Shown: positions 35,421 through 44,154 of the stretch, piece after piece | Position numbering within the stretch: position 1 is the first letter of the stretch | Layout: every line of letters begins with the position of its first letter | From: an uncultured Chitinophagaceae bacterium | GTDB lineage: Bacteria > Bacteroidota > Bacteroidia > Chitinophagales > Chitinophagaceae | Direction of reading: 5' to 3' | DNA length: 64,000 nt | NCBI GenBank assembly: GCA_903904335.1 | Contig: CAIVCF010000151.1 | Location: forward strand, 1-64,000 | Notes under the pieces: generated by a model | Database searches by the model: none | The model's input: only the letters and a program-made list of their open reading frames with translations | Told to the model about the DNA's origin: nothing | Translations under genes and position numbers: made by a program

Positions 35421-36788
35421 TTATAAACCGTATTTATCTACAAGGTAAATCAATGCCGCGATATTTACAGCGCCTAACAATAGTTCTCTTTTGTTTACAC
35501 TCTCAAACACATCACTTCTTGCATGATGTATGTCGAAGTAACGTTGATTATCCGGGTTTAGTCCTGCCATGGGTGTTTTAAAATTTCTTGCCAGCGGACC
35601 AATATCAGCGCCACCACCACCATTTGCAAAATCCCCGCCACCATAGGGTTTCAGCAAAGATTGCCAAGTCAATACTTTTTGATATTGAGCAGGGCTAACA
35701 CTAAAGCCAAAACCACGTGGTGTAAATCCGCCCTCATCACTTTCCAATGCAAAAATGTGTTTTTCATTTTTTATTTTTGCTTCCTCAGCATATTTTTCGC
35801 CACCACGCAATCCATTTTCTTCATTGGCAAATAATACAAAACGGATACTGTGTTTGGGGTGATAGCCAGCTGCTTTTAATGCACGCAAGACTTCAATGGT
35901 ATGTACCACTCCTGCGCCATCATCATGTGCACCTTCATTTACATCCCAACTATCTAAATGTCCGCCAATTGTAATGTATTCATCAGGGAATGTTGTTCCT
36001 TTTAATTCTGCTATAACATTATAACCGATGGTATCGGGCATTTGCTTCCCATGCATTGCTATAGACAACTTTACAACCGATGATTTTGTTTCTTTCCATA
36101 ATTTATCTGCATCTTTTAATCCCAATGCCGCTGCAGGAATCTTTGGATAGGCACTATCGTATTGCATTGCTCCTGTATGCGGATTATTATCTGTTGCTTC
36201 AGTTAATGAACGGATCACAACTGCCACCGCACCGTATTTTGCAGCACGACTTGCACCACTATGTCGGTAAATTCCTGATTCGCCATACGCTCTTCCGGGA
36301 ACTACATAAGTTGTATTAAATGGATAATTATAAAAAATGATCTTGCCCTTTACTTCATCTTTTCTTTTTTCCAATTCTGTAAAATCTTTCACAGCAAGCA
36401 CTTCAGCAGTTACTGTTTTGCCATTGCCCAATGCATTGCCAAGAGCCAAAGCATCAAGTGTAATATTTACAGGTTTGTTATTAATACTTGTAATGGACAC
36501 TTTATCGCCTTTGCCACGCACCCAGTGCGGCACCATGCATTGCTGCAGATACACTTTATCAGCACCTATTTCGTCCATAGTTGCTTTACCCCATTTTACT
36601 GCTTGTGCGAATTGAGGTGAGCCGGCCAATCTTCCCCCCACATTCTTAGTAAGCTGGTACAAAAGATCGTAAGCTTTTCCATTGGTCAAAATATCATCTG
36701 ACAATTTTTTAATGAAGGCAGAATCTTCATTGCTTTGTGCCGTTGCAATGATTGGTAATGCAGCCAGCAGGAATAATAATTTTCTCAT
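35421..36788 (-). CDS. Secreted M28 family aminopeptidase
   Basis: A 455-residue zinc metallopeptidase with signal peptide ending IIATAQS. A PA domain spans about residues 120-240. The metallopeptidase core shows ligands in GGHLDSWDVNEGAHDDGAGV (His, Asp), FANEENGLRGG (catalytic Glu), LESDEGGF and a C-terminal DIHHARSDVFE. It probably trims peptides outside the cytoplasm. It forms an operon with the small membrane protein gene directly after it. Confidence 0.92.
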   Translation of the reverse strand: MRKLLFLLAALPIIATAQSNEDSAFIKKLSDDILTNGKAYDLLYQLTKNVGGRLAGSPQFAQAVKWGKATMDEIGADKVYLQQCMVPHWVRGKGDKVSITSINNKPVNITLDALALGNALGNGKTVTAEVLAVKDFTELEKRKDEVKGKIIFYNYPFNTTYVVPGRAYGESGIYRHSGASRAAKYGAVAVVIRSLTEATDNNPHTGAMQYDSAYPKIPAAALGLKDADKLWKETKSSVVKLSIAMHGKQMPDTIGYNVIAELKGTTFPDEYITIGGHLDSWDVNEGAHDDGAGVVHTIEVLRALKAAGYHPKHSIRFVLFANEENGLRGGEKYAEEAKIKNEKHIFALESDEGGFTPRGFGFSVSPAQYQKVLTWQSLLKPYGGGDFANGGGGADIGPLARNFKTPMAGLNPDNQRYFDIHHARSDVFESVNKRELLLGAVNIAALIYLVDKYGL

Positions 36789-36881
36789 AGAAATAAAGAT
36801 ATTGAATTAAAGAAACAATTTGCTCACTTTATTATAAGAAAAGGAATTGAAAAACTATGTCTAACTTAGATTAGAAATAAG

Positions 36882-37301
36882 ATGAGAATATCTTCACGCC
36901 ATATAATTCTGGTCTTACTTGCATTGATTTGCTTATTTATCGGTCTCATTAATTATCTCTTATTTCAACAGAATATTATTTTATTCAGGTTATTGCATAT
37001 TGAAAATATTGGAAATCCCCTTGTCATTTACAATCCAATTCTCAAACATTTTTTTACTGGGTACTTTTCTGATACCATGTGGTGCATTGCTCTTTGTTTG
37101 GTTACTGTTGTATTATCCGAACTAAAATATTTGAATACTGCCGGTAAAGTGCTTACCTTACAGTTACCATTTACTTTGGAAGCAGCTCAATATTTTGGCA
37201 TTATCCAGGGAACTTTTGATTGGCTTGACATACTAACCTACGCAATTATCGTAACGGCTTTTTCACTGCTTTTTAAAATTTTTAAAAAAGTAAGAGTATG
37301 A
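36882..37301 (+). CDS. Membrane protein, VanZ-like
   Basis: A 139-residue protein with about four transmembrane helices (IILVLLALICLFIGLINYLLF, WCIALCLVTVVLS). The end FDWLDILTYAIIVTAFSLLFKIFKK is VanZ-like (the family has a 'D-I-L-A-N' type helix). The function is unknown. It overlaps the next gene by four bases, so the two are translationally coupled. Confidence 0.6.
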   Translation: MRISSRHIILVLLALICLFIGLINYLLFQQNIILFRLLHIENIGNPLVIYNPILKHFFTGYFSDTMWCIALCLVTVVLSELKYLNTAGKVLTLQLPFTLEAAQYFGIIQGTFDWLDILTYAIIVTAFSLLFKIFKKVRV

Positions 37302-38110
37302 AAAATATCAAACCGTTTATCGCAAGTATCAGCACAGTTACAGTTTTTATCTTATTAGCATTAGCAAGTAGTCCGCCACCTGCCCCTACTTCACAAGTCT
37401 ATAATGGCGTATTTAATTATGCTGCTGAAAAAAATGATGTAGTTAAAAATGCCAATAAGCTGAAATTCCTGACAGATAATCCAAATCCAACAATTGTGCT
37501 GCGTGTGCCGCATGCAACACAACAAGTTTTGGAAGAAGACAAGAACGTTAAATCGGATAAGATAAGCACTAATACAAATACATTATACGATGTTAACGTT
37601 TACAATATCATAGAAAAAGAATTATTAAAAGGGGGCTTTACCGTTCGCGACCGCGCTTTATTTGGAAAAGTTCTGGAAGATAAAAGTGTAAACGATTATT
37701 CCAAAATAACTGAATTAACACAAACAGATTTTATTTTAGAACTGAGTAATTTCCAATATGTTCCCTATGCTTTTAATTCTTTTGAGTACACAACATCCGG
37801 CAAAAAGGGAACAGTAAATACCTATACCCATAACTGTTCTCATTCCATTTTCTTATATGGATTAAAGCTTGAGTTTAAATTAATAAAAGTTAAGGAAAAT
37901 GATTTTATCGGATCATTTACCTATAATTATTCACCGTGCAGTAATAATGCCTGTAACTATTTGGTCAGCTGCTTGGGTGAAAATTGCAGCGAACCTTATA
38001 TTTTACAGGGCAATGTTAAAATTAACTCTGAAAGACTAATTACGCAGGATATCATTGCTCATTTTGTTAAGTCATCTTCTGAAAGTCTAGTGAAAGAAAT
38101 CATGAAATAA
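37298..38110 (+). CDS. Exported Cys-rich hypothetical protein
   Basis: A 270-residue protein with an N-terminal hydrophobic signal or anchor (VTVFILLALASSPPP), no lipobox, and an N-terminal domain that contains VYNIIEKELLKGGFTVRDRALFGKVL. That stretch resembles LpoB/CsgG-like or FlgO-type modules. The C-terminal third has a cysteine cluster (NCSHS, SPCSNNACNYLVSCLGENCSEP). The four-base overlap with the VanZ-like membrane gene implies coupled translation. Function not assigned. Confidence 0.6.
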   Translation: MKNIKPFIASISTVTVFILLALASSPPPAPTSQVYNGVFNYAAEKNDVVKNANKLKFLTDNPNPTIVLRVPHATQQVLEEDKNVKSDKISTNTNTLYDVNVYNIIEKELLKGGFTVRDRALFGKVLEDKSVNDYSKITELTQTDFILELSNFQYVPYAFNSFEYTTSGKKGTVNTYTHNCSHSIFLYGLKLEFKLIKVKENDFIGSFTYNYSPCSNNACNYLVSCLGENCSEPYILQGNVKINSERLITQDIIAHFVKSSSESLVKEIMK

Positions 38111-38254
38111 CTTTTTTCGCATATCATTTCACATAAGGCCGATCGCAGAAAAGTTTGCAAAAGATATTTATTGTCTTTAGCACTTATTAAGGAATGGTTA
38201 ATACGAAATCAAGTGAAGAAATAGTTGTTACTTCGCTGAATAAAGTACAAACCG

Positions 38255-38280
38255 CTGAAGTGTGCGACGCAACTGCTGTT
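38255..38280 (+). repeat. Dispersed repeat core upstream of bshA
   Basis: CTGAAGTGTGCGACGCAACT, preceded by GAATAAAGTACAAACCG. The same left context (GAATAAAGAA.AAACCG) occurs at 48380-48395 and, inverted, at 44175-44190. Confidence 0.6.
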
Positions 38281-38320
38281 GAGCAGCATTACTGAAGCTG
38301 ATAACAAAAAAAACAAGTAT

Positions 38321-39463
38321 ATGCGTATTGGGATTGTTTGCTACCCTACTTTTGGTGGTAGCGGTGTTTTGGCGACTGAGTTGGGCAAGGCATTGGCAGA
38401 TGAAGGGCATCAAGTTCATTTTATTACTTATCAGCAACCGGTAAGGTTGAATGTTTTTAATACCAATATTTTTTATCACGAAGTTCGTGTGCCAACTTAT
38501 CCTTTATTCGATTATCCACCTTATGAAGTAGCGTTGGCAAGTACGATGGTTGATGTGATCATTAACCATGACCTTGATCTGCTGCACGTACATTATGCCA
38601 TTCCACATGCATCGGCTGCTTACATGGCAAAGCAAATTGTAAAAAGCAAGAACGGAAGAAATATTCCTGTGATCACAACTTTACATGGAACCGATATTAC
38701 ATTAGTTGGAAAAGATAAAACCTACGAACCCGTTGTTACATTCTCCATCAATGAAAGTGATGCGATTACCGCTGTTTCACAAAATTTAAAAGAAGAAACG
38801 TATAGAAGTTTTCCAATCACCAAACAAATAGAAGTGATCACCAATTTTGTGGATGTATCACGTTTTAATAAAAAACCGTTTGATGCATTCAAAAAAGTGA
38901 TTGCACCGGAGGGTGAAAAAATATTGGTACATGCTTCCAATTTCAGAAAAGTAAAACGCGTGGATGATGTTGTGAAAATTTTTGCTGAAGTAAGAAAAGT
39001 GATGCCTGCAAAATTATTAATGGTAGGCGATGGTCCTGAAAGACCCGCTACAGAAGAATTAGCAAGAGAATTGGGTGTGATCGATGATATACGTTTTGTG
39101 GGTAAGCAGGAACAGATGGAAGAAATTTTAGCAGTTAGTGATCTGTTTTTATTACCGAGTGAATACGAAAGTTTTGGATTGGCAGCGTTAGAAGCAATGG
39201 CAGCGAGGGTGGTTGTGATCAGCAGTAATGCAGGCGGTTTGCCTGAAATTGTTATTCAGGGAAAGACAGGCTTCATGGCTAATGTAGGTGATGTTGCTGC
39301 AATGAGCCGAGATGCCATCAATATTTTAAAAGATAACGACCGATTAGAACAAATGAAGCAAGCTGCATTTGAACATGCCTGTACATTCGATATCCAGCAT
39401 ATCATTCCGCAATATGAAAAATTATATAGCCGTTTTTGCAGAATGGAAGTACCCTGTATTTAA
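38321..39463 (+). CDS. bshA: N-acetyl-alpha-D-glucosaminyl L-malate synthase BshA
   Basis: The first enzyme of bacillithiol synthesis: it joins UDP-GlcNAc and L-malate. It is a GT4 glycosyltransferase of 380 residues. Motifs are CYPTFGGSGVLATELGKALA at the N-terminus, HVHYAIPHA near residue 88, ITTLHGTDITLVG and the donor-site PSEYESFGLAALEAMA. The frame opens at 38279 inside a repeat, but ATG 38321 (MRIGIVCYP) is the family start. Other bacillithiol genes (bshB, bshC) are not in the window. It converges with the bactofilin gene, 4 bp between stops. Confidence 0.93.
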   Translation: MRIGIVCYPTFGGSGVLATELGKALADEGHQVHFITYQQPVRLNVFNTNIFYHEVRVPTYPLFDYPPYEVALASTMVDVIINHDLDLLHVHYAIPHASAAYMAKQIVKSKNGRNIPVITTLHGTDITLVGKDKTYEPVVTFSINESDAITAVSQNLKEETYRSFPITKQIEVITNFVDVSRFNKKPFDAFKKVIAPEGEKILVHASNFRKVKRVDDVVKIFAEVRKVMPAKLLMVGDGPERPATEELARELGVIDDIRFVGKQEQMEEILAVSDLFLLPSEYESFGLAALEAMAARVVVISSNAGGLPEIVIQGKTGFMANVGDVAAMSRDAINILKDNDRLEQMKQAAFEHACTFDIQHIIPQYEKLYSRFCRMEVPCI

Positions 39464-39467
39464 AAAA

Positions 39468-39965
39468 TTAAAACCAACCATCGGTTGATGGGGGCTCTGA
39501 TGAAATTGTTTTTCTTACTTCAATCGCAGGAATTGCATTATTGGTTGCAGTATTCTTTTTAGGTTGCGGCGTTTTCTCCATTCCCGATATTCTTGGTTTT
39601 TCCTCCAACGGTTTATAACGGTTCTTGGTCATGGAACCTTCTATCACAGCGCCTTCTTCAATCTCTAAAGTAGTGGCGATGATGCCGCCTTTGATCACTG
39701 CATTATTACAAATAACCGCTTTGGTCTTGCATTCAATATTTCCTTCCACACGACCATATACAATTAAATGAACGGCAGTAATATCGCCATTAATAACGGC
39801 TTCTTCTCCGATCACTAATTTAGATTCAACATTGATATTACCTGCTACATTTCCGTCTATGCGGCCCGGTATTTTAGATTCAATATCGCCTTGTATCAAG
39901 ATGCCCTTTGGTAATAGAAAGCTGTCGTGGGGCTTGTTTCCAATAAGTTGGTTTAACTTAAACAC
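39468..39965 (-). CDS. Bactofilin (polymer-forming cytoskeletal protein)
   Basis: A 165-residue protein that self-assembles into filaments without nucleotides. The beta-helix repeats every 17-18 residues (KIPGRIDGNVAGNINVESKLVIGEEAVINGDITAVHLIVYGRVEGNIECKTKAVI) are the DUF583 pattern. N- and C-terminal tails are proline- and lysine-rich. Bactofilins act in cell shape, stalk or polar scaffolds. The actin-like gene lies directly upstream (21 bp), so the two filament-type proteins are encoded together. Confidence 0.93.
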   Translation of the reverse strand: MFKLNQLIGNKPHDSFLLPKGILIQGDIESKIPGRIDGNVAGNINVESKLVIGEEAVINGDITAVHLIVYGRVEGNIECKTKAVICNNAVIKGGIIATTLEIEEGAVIEGSMTKNRYKPLEEKPRISGMEKTPQPKKNTATNNAIPAIEVRKTISSEPPSTDGWF

Positions 39966-39986
39966 ATCAAATGATAATTAATGAAT

Positions 39987-40946
39987 TTATCTTTTTTCAT
40001 TCTCGAAGGTAGATACAATAGTAGTTGCATTACCCAGATCAATACCAATGGCACTTTCAAATTTTTCGTCAGATATACGAAGTGAATTATATAAATAACC
40101 GATGCTTGCCAATTTATCAGCATCAGGTGCAATCTCAACCGGCATCACATCTTTAAATTCTTCCTGAAATGCTTCCTGTAGTTCTGTATAAAATGCACCG
40201 CCTCCCAATAAATAGATCTTTTCACAATTCTCAAAATCAGAATCTGTAAAATATCTTTTGAATAATGGAGAGATGATCTCTTTATAATATTGGTGCAGAA
40301 TCTCTTTACGCAATTGTTTAAGATCGATATTTTTTCTGTTGATGAAGATGAACCCTTTTACGAATGCATCATCCAGTTGATGTTCATTCTTCATTTCCAG
40401 ATAATATTTCTTATTCAATTCTCTTTTCAGGTTATTGATCGCATAACGCAGTCCATGAGAACTGAAAACTGTACGTTGTACCAAACCATCCGCTGTTGCC
40501 ATGGCACCTTCAATGGTTCCGAAACCAAGACTGATCGCAATAAAACTCTTTGGTTGCTGTGGTCCCAATACTTTTTTCAAACCAATGATACCGCCAACTA
40601 TTTCGGGGATAACATCAAATCTTTCAATATCGAATAACGCTTTTTTAACGGCGCCCCTGTTGTGAAAAGTTTGTGTATCGTATTCCACTAAGAAATTCTT
40701 TCTGGCTAAAAAACGTTCAGCAGCTTCTTTGTAAACATTATAAGTTGAAAAAGGGAAACCAACTGTAACAAACATGGGTTGTTGAATGGTTTCTGCAACA
40801 GTGATCAATGCTGCTTTGAACAACACTTCATAATCTTCTTCCTGCGGAGAAGCATTCACTACCTTATTTGGATTGATGCCGCCTCTTTTTGCAAGATTTC
40901 CTGCCAAATACCAGATGTTTTCATTCTTGATCTTTAAGCCGTTCAA
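39987..40946 (-). CDS. Actin-like (ParM/Ta0583-type) ATPase with permuted phosphate-1 motif
   Basis: Residues numbered from TTG 40946 (319 aa). Actin-fold motifs appear as: TVGFPFSTYN (61-70), PEIVGGIIG (114-122), phosphate-2 loop AISLGFGTIEGA (137-148, first Asp replaced by Ser), and adenosine loop YLLGGGAFY (245-253). APDADKLASIGYLYNSL is the normal C-terminal helix. The phosphate-1 motif AIGIDLGNATT, normally N-terminal in this fold, comes afterwards (299-309) just before the stop. In frame upstream, codons 41024 to 40949 encode IKVSTITFPSVFESAFGN, the segment that normally follows phosphate-1, but with no ATG; ATA at 41024 or TTG at 40946 may start. Cotranscribed with bactofilin. Confidence 0.7.
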   Translation of the reverse strand: MNGLKIKNENIWYLAGNLAKRGGINPNKVVNASPQEEDYEVLFKAALITVAETIQQPMFVTVGFPFSTYNVYKEAAERFLARKNFLVEYDTQTFHNRGAVKKALFDIERFDVIPEIVGGIIGLKKVLGPQQPKSFIAISLGFGTIEGAMATADGLVQRTVFSSHGLRYAINNLKRELNKKYYLEMKNEHQLDDAFVKGFIFINRKNIDLKQLRKEILHQYYKEIISPLFKRYFTDSDFENCEKIYLLGGGAFYTELQEAFQEEFKDVMPVEIAPDADKLASIGYLYNSLRISDEKFESAIGIDLGNATTIVSTFENEKR

Positions 40947-41115
40947 TAGATCTCTTGAAGAATTTTCTGTATTGCCAAATGCTGATTCAAAAACACTCGG
41001 AAAAGTAATAGTTGATACTTTTATTGCTAATTAGATTGGATATGGCGAAAATAATTAAATTTTCGTCAAAATGATATTTTGATTGATTTTTAATGCTTTG
41101 ACAATATTACACCCC

Positions 41116-42309
41116 CTAATCGAGTACAGCAAGACTTTGAGATATTATTCGGCAAATATCTACCAATTCATTTTCTTTTGTAATTAATGGAGGGGCAATT
41201 CGCATGCAATTGGGCGCAAATAAAAACCAGTCAGTGATCAATCCTTTCGAAATACATTTTTGAATAAAGGCATGATTGGTCTCGAAAGAATCAAACTCAA
41301 CTGCCATCCATAAGCCGGCAGAACGTACCGCCTTTATTTTCGGATGATGAATATGTTGTAACAGAAACTGCTCTTTTTGTTTGACTGTTGCAATATAATT
41401 CTCATCCAATAAAACTCGCAAAGCCGCTTTACCTGCTGCACAGGAAACAGGATGACCGCCAAATGTGGTGATATGCCCTAATACAGGATCATGCGTTAAT
41501 GTATTCATCAATTTTTTGTCGGCAATAAATGCGCCGAGCGGCATTCCGCCACCTAAAGCTTTACCTAATAATAAAATATCGGGAACAATATCAAATTGCT
41601 CAAATGCCCATAAAGACCCTGTTCTGCCAAAGCCCGCCTGTATCTCATCCAATATCAATAACACACAATTCTCATCACATTTTTTTCTGATCGCCTGCAA
41701 CCATTCTTTACTTGGTTTATTAATTCCAGCTTCTGCCTGCACTGTTTCAGCAATTACACAACAAGTGTTTTTATCGATGGCATCAATAGCTTCATTACTT
41801 CCGTAATCAAAATGATGCACATCAGGCAATAGCGGACGAAAAGCATTGCGCCAGTATTCATCACCCATCACACTCAATGCACCTTGCGTACTGCCATGAT
41901 AGGATCTGTTGAATGAAATTATTTTTGAGCGATTGGTTACTCGTTTTGCTAATTTCATCGCACCTTCCGTTGCTTCAGTTCCGCTGTTGGTAAAATAAAC
42001 TGAATTAAGTGAGGGTGGAAGATGATCGGTCAGCAGCTTGGCATACGTTACCTGCGGCTGTTCAATAAATTCGCCGTACACGATCAAATGCATGTATTGT
42101 GCAGCCTGCTTTTGAACAGCTTCAACAACTTTTGGATGACTGTGACCGATATTAGCCACGCTAAAACCTGAAATGGCATCAATGTATTTTTTCCCTTCTA
42201 TATCATACAAATAAATACCGTCTGCCTTCACCATTTCGATGCCGATGGGTGCAGGCGAAGTTTGCGCAACGTGATTCAAAAAAAGTTGTCTGTTAGAAAT
42301 TCCACTCAT
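41116..42309 (-). CDS. Class III aminotransferase
   Basis: A PLP-dependent aminotransferase of 397 residues, of the acetylornithine/ornithine/4-aminobutyrate branch. The PLP-lysine is in LLLGKALGGGMPLGAF and the preceding LILDEIQAGFGRTG carries the PLP-contacting Asp. YFTNSGTEATEGAMKLAKRV and SYHGSTQGALSVMG are also present. The substrate is not predictable. It diverges from the gamma-carbonic anhydrase gene; the gap holds a 7-bp-period repeat. Confidence 0.9.
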   Translation of the reverse strand: MSGISNRQLFLNHVAQTSPAPIGIEMVKADGIYLYDIEGKKYIDAISGFSVANIGHSHPKVVEAVQKQAAQYMHLIVYGEFIEQPQVTYAKLLTDHLPPSLNSVYFTNSGTEATEGAMKLAKRVTNRSKIISFNRSYHGSTQGALSVMGDEYWRNAFRPLLPDVHHFDYGSNEAIDAIDKNTCCVIAETVQAEAGINKPSKEWLQAIRKKCDENCVLLILDEIQAGFGRTGSLWAFEQFDIVPDILLLGKALGGGMPLGAFIADKKLMNTLTHDPVLGHITTFGGHPVSCAAGKAALRVLLDENYIATVKQKEQFLLQHIHHPKIKAVRSAGLWMAVEFDSFETNHAFIQKCISKGLITDWFLFAPNCMRIAPPLITKENELVDICRIISQSLAVLD

Positions 42310-42320
42310 TTATTTCCAAT

Positions 42321-42360
42321 GCTCGATTTAATGTTCGAAATTCGAGATTCGAAATTCGTC
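42321..42360. repeat. 7-bp repeat tract in the aminotransferase-carbonic anhydrase gap
   Basis: TTCGAAA, TTCGAGA, TTCGAAA and TTCGTCT follow each other with a 7-base period, after a degenerate GCTCGAT-TTAATG start. It sits between two divergent starts, so it may overlap their promoters. Confidence 0.6.
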
Positions 42361-42365
42361 TTTTT

Positions 42366-42902
42366 ATGGCAACAATACTTTCTGTTCTTGATAAACATCC
42401 GCAGTTTGGTGAAAAATGTTTTGTAGCACCCAATGCAACCATTGTTGGTGATGTGGTGATGGGCGATAATTGCAGCATCTGGTTCAATGCTGTAATAAGA
42501 GGTGATGTGAATTATATAAAGATGGGCAGTAAAGTAAATGTGCAGGATGGTGCCGTGATTCATTGCACGTATCAAAAAAATCCAACCAATATCGGCAACA
42601 ATGTTTCAATCGGTCATAATGCATTGGTGCATGGATGTAACATTCACGATAATGTTTTGATCGGTATGGGTGCCATTGTGATGGATCGCTGCGAAATACA
42701 GAGTAATGCTATTATTGCTGCCGGTGCAGTTGTATTGGAAGGAACGATCGTTGAATCGGGAAGTATTTACGCCGGTGTTCCTGCAAAAAAAGTTAAGGAA
42801 ATGCCGATGAATACCGTGCATTCAGAAATTGAAAGAATTTCCAATAATTATGTAAAATACGCTTCCTGGTTTGAAGATAATAATGATGCACCAAAAATAT
42901 AA
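42366..42902 (+). CDS. Gamma-class carbonic anhydrase family protein
   Basis: A 178-residue left-handed beta-helix (hexapeptide repeat) protein. Zinc ligands expected for the gamma class are visible in QDGAVIHCTYQ and NVSIGHNALVHGCNIHDN (three His on neighbouring turns). It has the usual short C-terminal helix (SEIERISNNYVKYASWF). The enzyme hydrates CO2, or the protein may be a transferase-like paralogue (YrdA/PaaY). The following 10-bp gap leads to a small lipoprotein gene. Confidence 0.9.
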   Translation: MATILSVLDKHPQFGEKCFVAPNATIVGDVVMGDNCSIWFNAVIRGDVNYIKMGSKVNVQDGAVIHCTYQKNPTNIGNNVSIGHNALVHGCNIHDNVLIGMGAIVMDRCEIQSNAIIAAGAVVLEGTIVESGSIYAGVPAKKVKEMPMNTVHSEIERISNNYVKYASWFEDNNDAPKI

Positions 42903-42921
42903 TTAACGCAAAATGGCTTTC

Positions 42922-43170
42922 ATGAAAAAAATATTGATTCTTCCTGCTGCTGTGATGATTTTTATTTCCTGCAATGTTTTCAAAAAAACAGATCAGAATG
43001 GTTGCCCGCCGAATGTGAAAAATTTGGGTGCTGAAAAATTAATGATGTATCAACAGGAAGGTTATCATCCAAAAACTGCCAAAGAAAAAAAAGAATATGA
43101 AATGGCAATGAAAGAATTGAAAAGCAATAATAAATCAATCACAAAAGAAGCGGTGAATACCAAAGACTAA
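42922..43170 (+). CDS. Small lipoprotein, unknown
   Basis: An 82-residue protein with lipobox FISC (Cys near residue 17 of MKKILILPAAVMIFISCN). The mature part is Lys-rich and short (GCPPNVKNLGAEKLMMYQQEGYHPK). ATG 42913 adds three residues and is possible. It follows the carbonic anhydrase gene and its stop overlaps that of the convergent rsgA gene by 4 bp. Function unknown. Confidence 0.6.
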   Translation: MKKILILPAAVMIFISCNVFKKTDQNGCPPNVKNLGAEKLMMYQQEGYHPKTAKEKKEYEMAMKELKSNNKSITKEAVNTKD

Positions 43171-44096
43171 CTCCAACTGTTTTCTTCCATCGTTTCCATG
43201 ATGGTGAGATAACTGATATATCTTTCTTCCGAAATCGTTCCTGCATTCACTGCAGCTTTTACCGCACAACCGGGTTCATTGTAATGTTTGCAATTATTGA
43301 ACTGGCAATCATTCACCAACTTTCGCATCTCAGGAAAATAACCGCTTAATTCTTCTTTCTTCAGATCAACCAACCCCAATTCTCTGATGCCCGGGGTATC
43401 AATGATTCTTCCACCAAAAGGGAGGTCGAACATTTCTGCAAAAGTGGTGCTGTGCATTCCCTTGCCGCTCCAACCACTCACTTCTAAAATCTTTAAATCC
43501 AATTCAGGAAAAATATTATTGATTAATGTTGATTTACCCACACCGCTATGTCCGCTTAACAATGTTGTTTTATTTTTTAATACTTCTTTTACTTCCTCTA
43601 CACCCTGATGTTGTATAACACTTGCCAGCACTACTTTGTAGCCTACAGTTTCATAAATGGATTTCAGCAATTCAAACTTTTCATTCTCTTTCTTTTTATA
43701 AATATCTGCTTTATTAAAAACAATAATTGCCGGAACATGATACATTTCACAAGCCACTAAAAATCGATCAATAAACCCCTGTGAAGTTTTTGGGTCTTTT
43801 AATGTTGCAAATAAAATACTCTGATCTAAATTGGATGCAACAATATGATGATGGTGTTTATTATGCGGACTAACCCTTGCCACATAATTTCTTCTGTCTA
43901 AAATTTCAGAGATTGTTGCAGTGTCTTCCAATTCATTTTCCATTTCCATTTCCACTTCATCACCAACTGCAATAGGATTGGTAGAAGTAATGCCATCGAT
44001 CTTCAACACACCTTTAATGCGTGCATTAAAAAGCCTGCCATCATTGGCTTTCACCACATACCAACTGCCGGTAGATTTATAAACAAGTCCTTTCAT
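43167..44096 (-). CDS. rsgA: Ribosome small-subunit GTPase RsgA
   Basis: A late 30S assembly GTPase of 309 residues. The OB fold (GLVYKSTGSWYVVKANDGRLFNARIKG) precedes the circularly permuted GTPase: FNKADIYKK (G4), LSGHSGVGKSTLIN (G1) and IDTPGIREL (G3). A zinc-knuckle tail follows (CQFNNCKHYNEPGCAV). The open frame extends to 44195, but that part is a translated repeat (TLQECDATDDATC); ATG at 44096 (MKGLVYKS) is the family start. Confidence 0.93.
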   Translation of the reverse strand: MKGLVYKSTGSWYVVKANDGRLFNARIKGVLKIDGITSTNPIAVGDEVEMEMENELEDTATISEILDRRNYVARVSPHNKHHHHIVASNLDQSILFATLKDPKTSQGFIDRFLVACEMYHVPAIIVFNKADIYKKKENEKFELLKSIYETVGYKVVLASVIQHQGVEEVKEVLKNKTTLLSGHSGVGKSTLINNIFPELDLKILEVSGWSGKGMHSTTFAEMFDLPFGGRIIDTPGIRELGLVDLKKEELSGYFPEMRKLVNDCQFNNCKHYNEPGCAVKAAVNAGTISEERYISYLTIMETMEENSWS

Positions 44097-44154
44097 TGCC
44101 TTACGAAGATAAGAGGATTGTTTGTTACGAGCTGAAGTGCATGTGGCATCGTCT

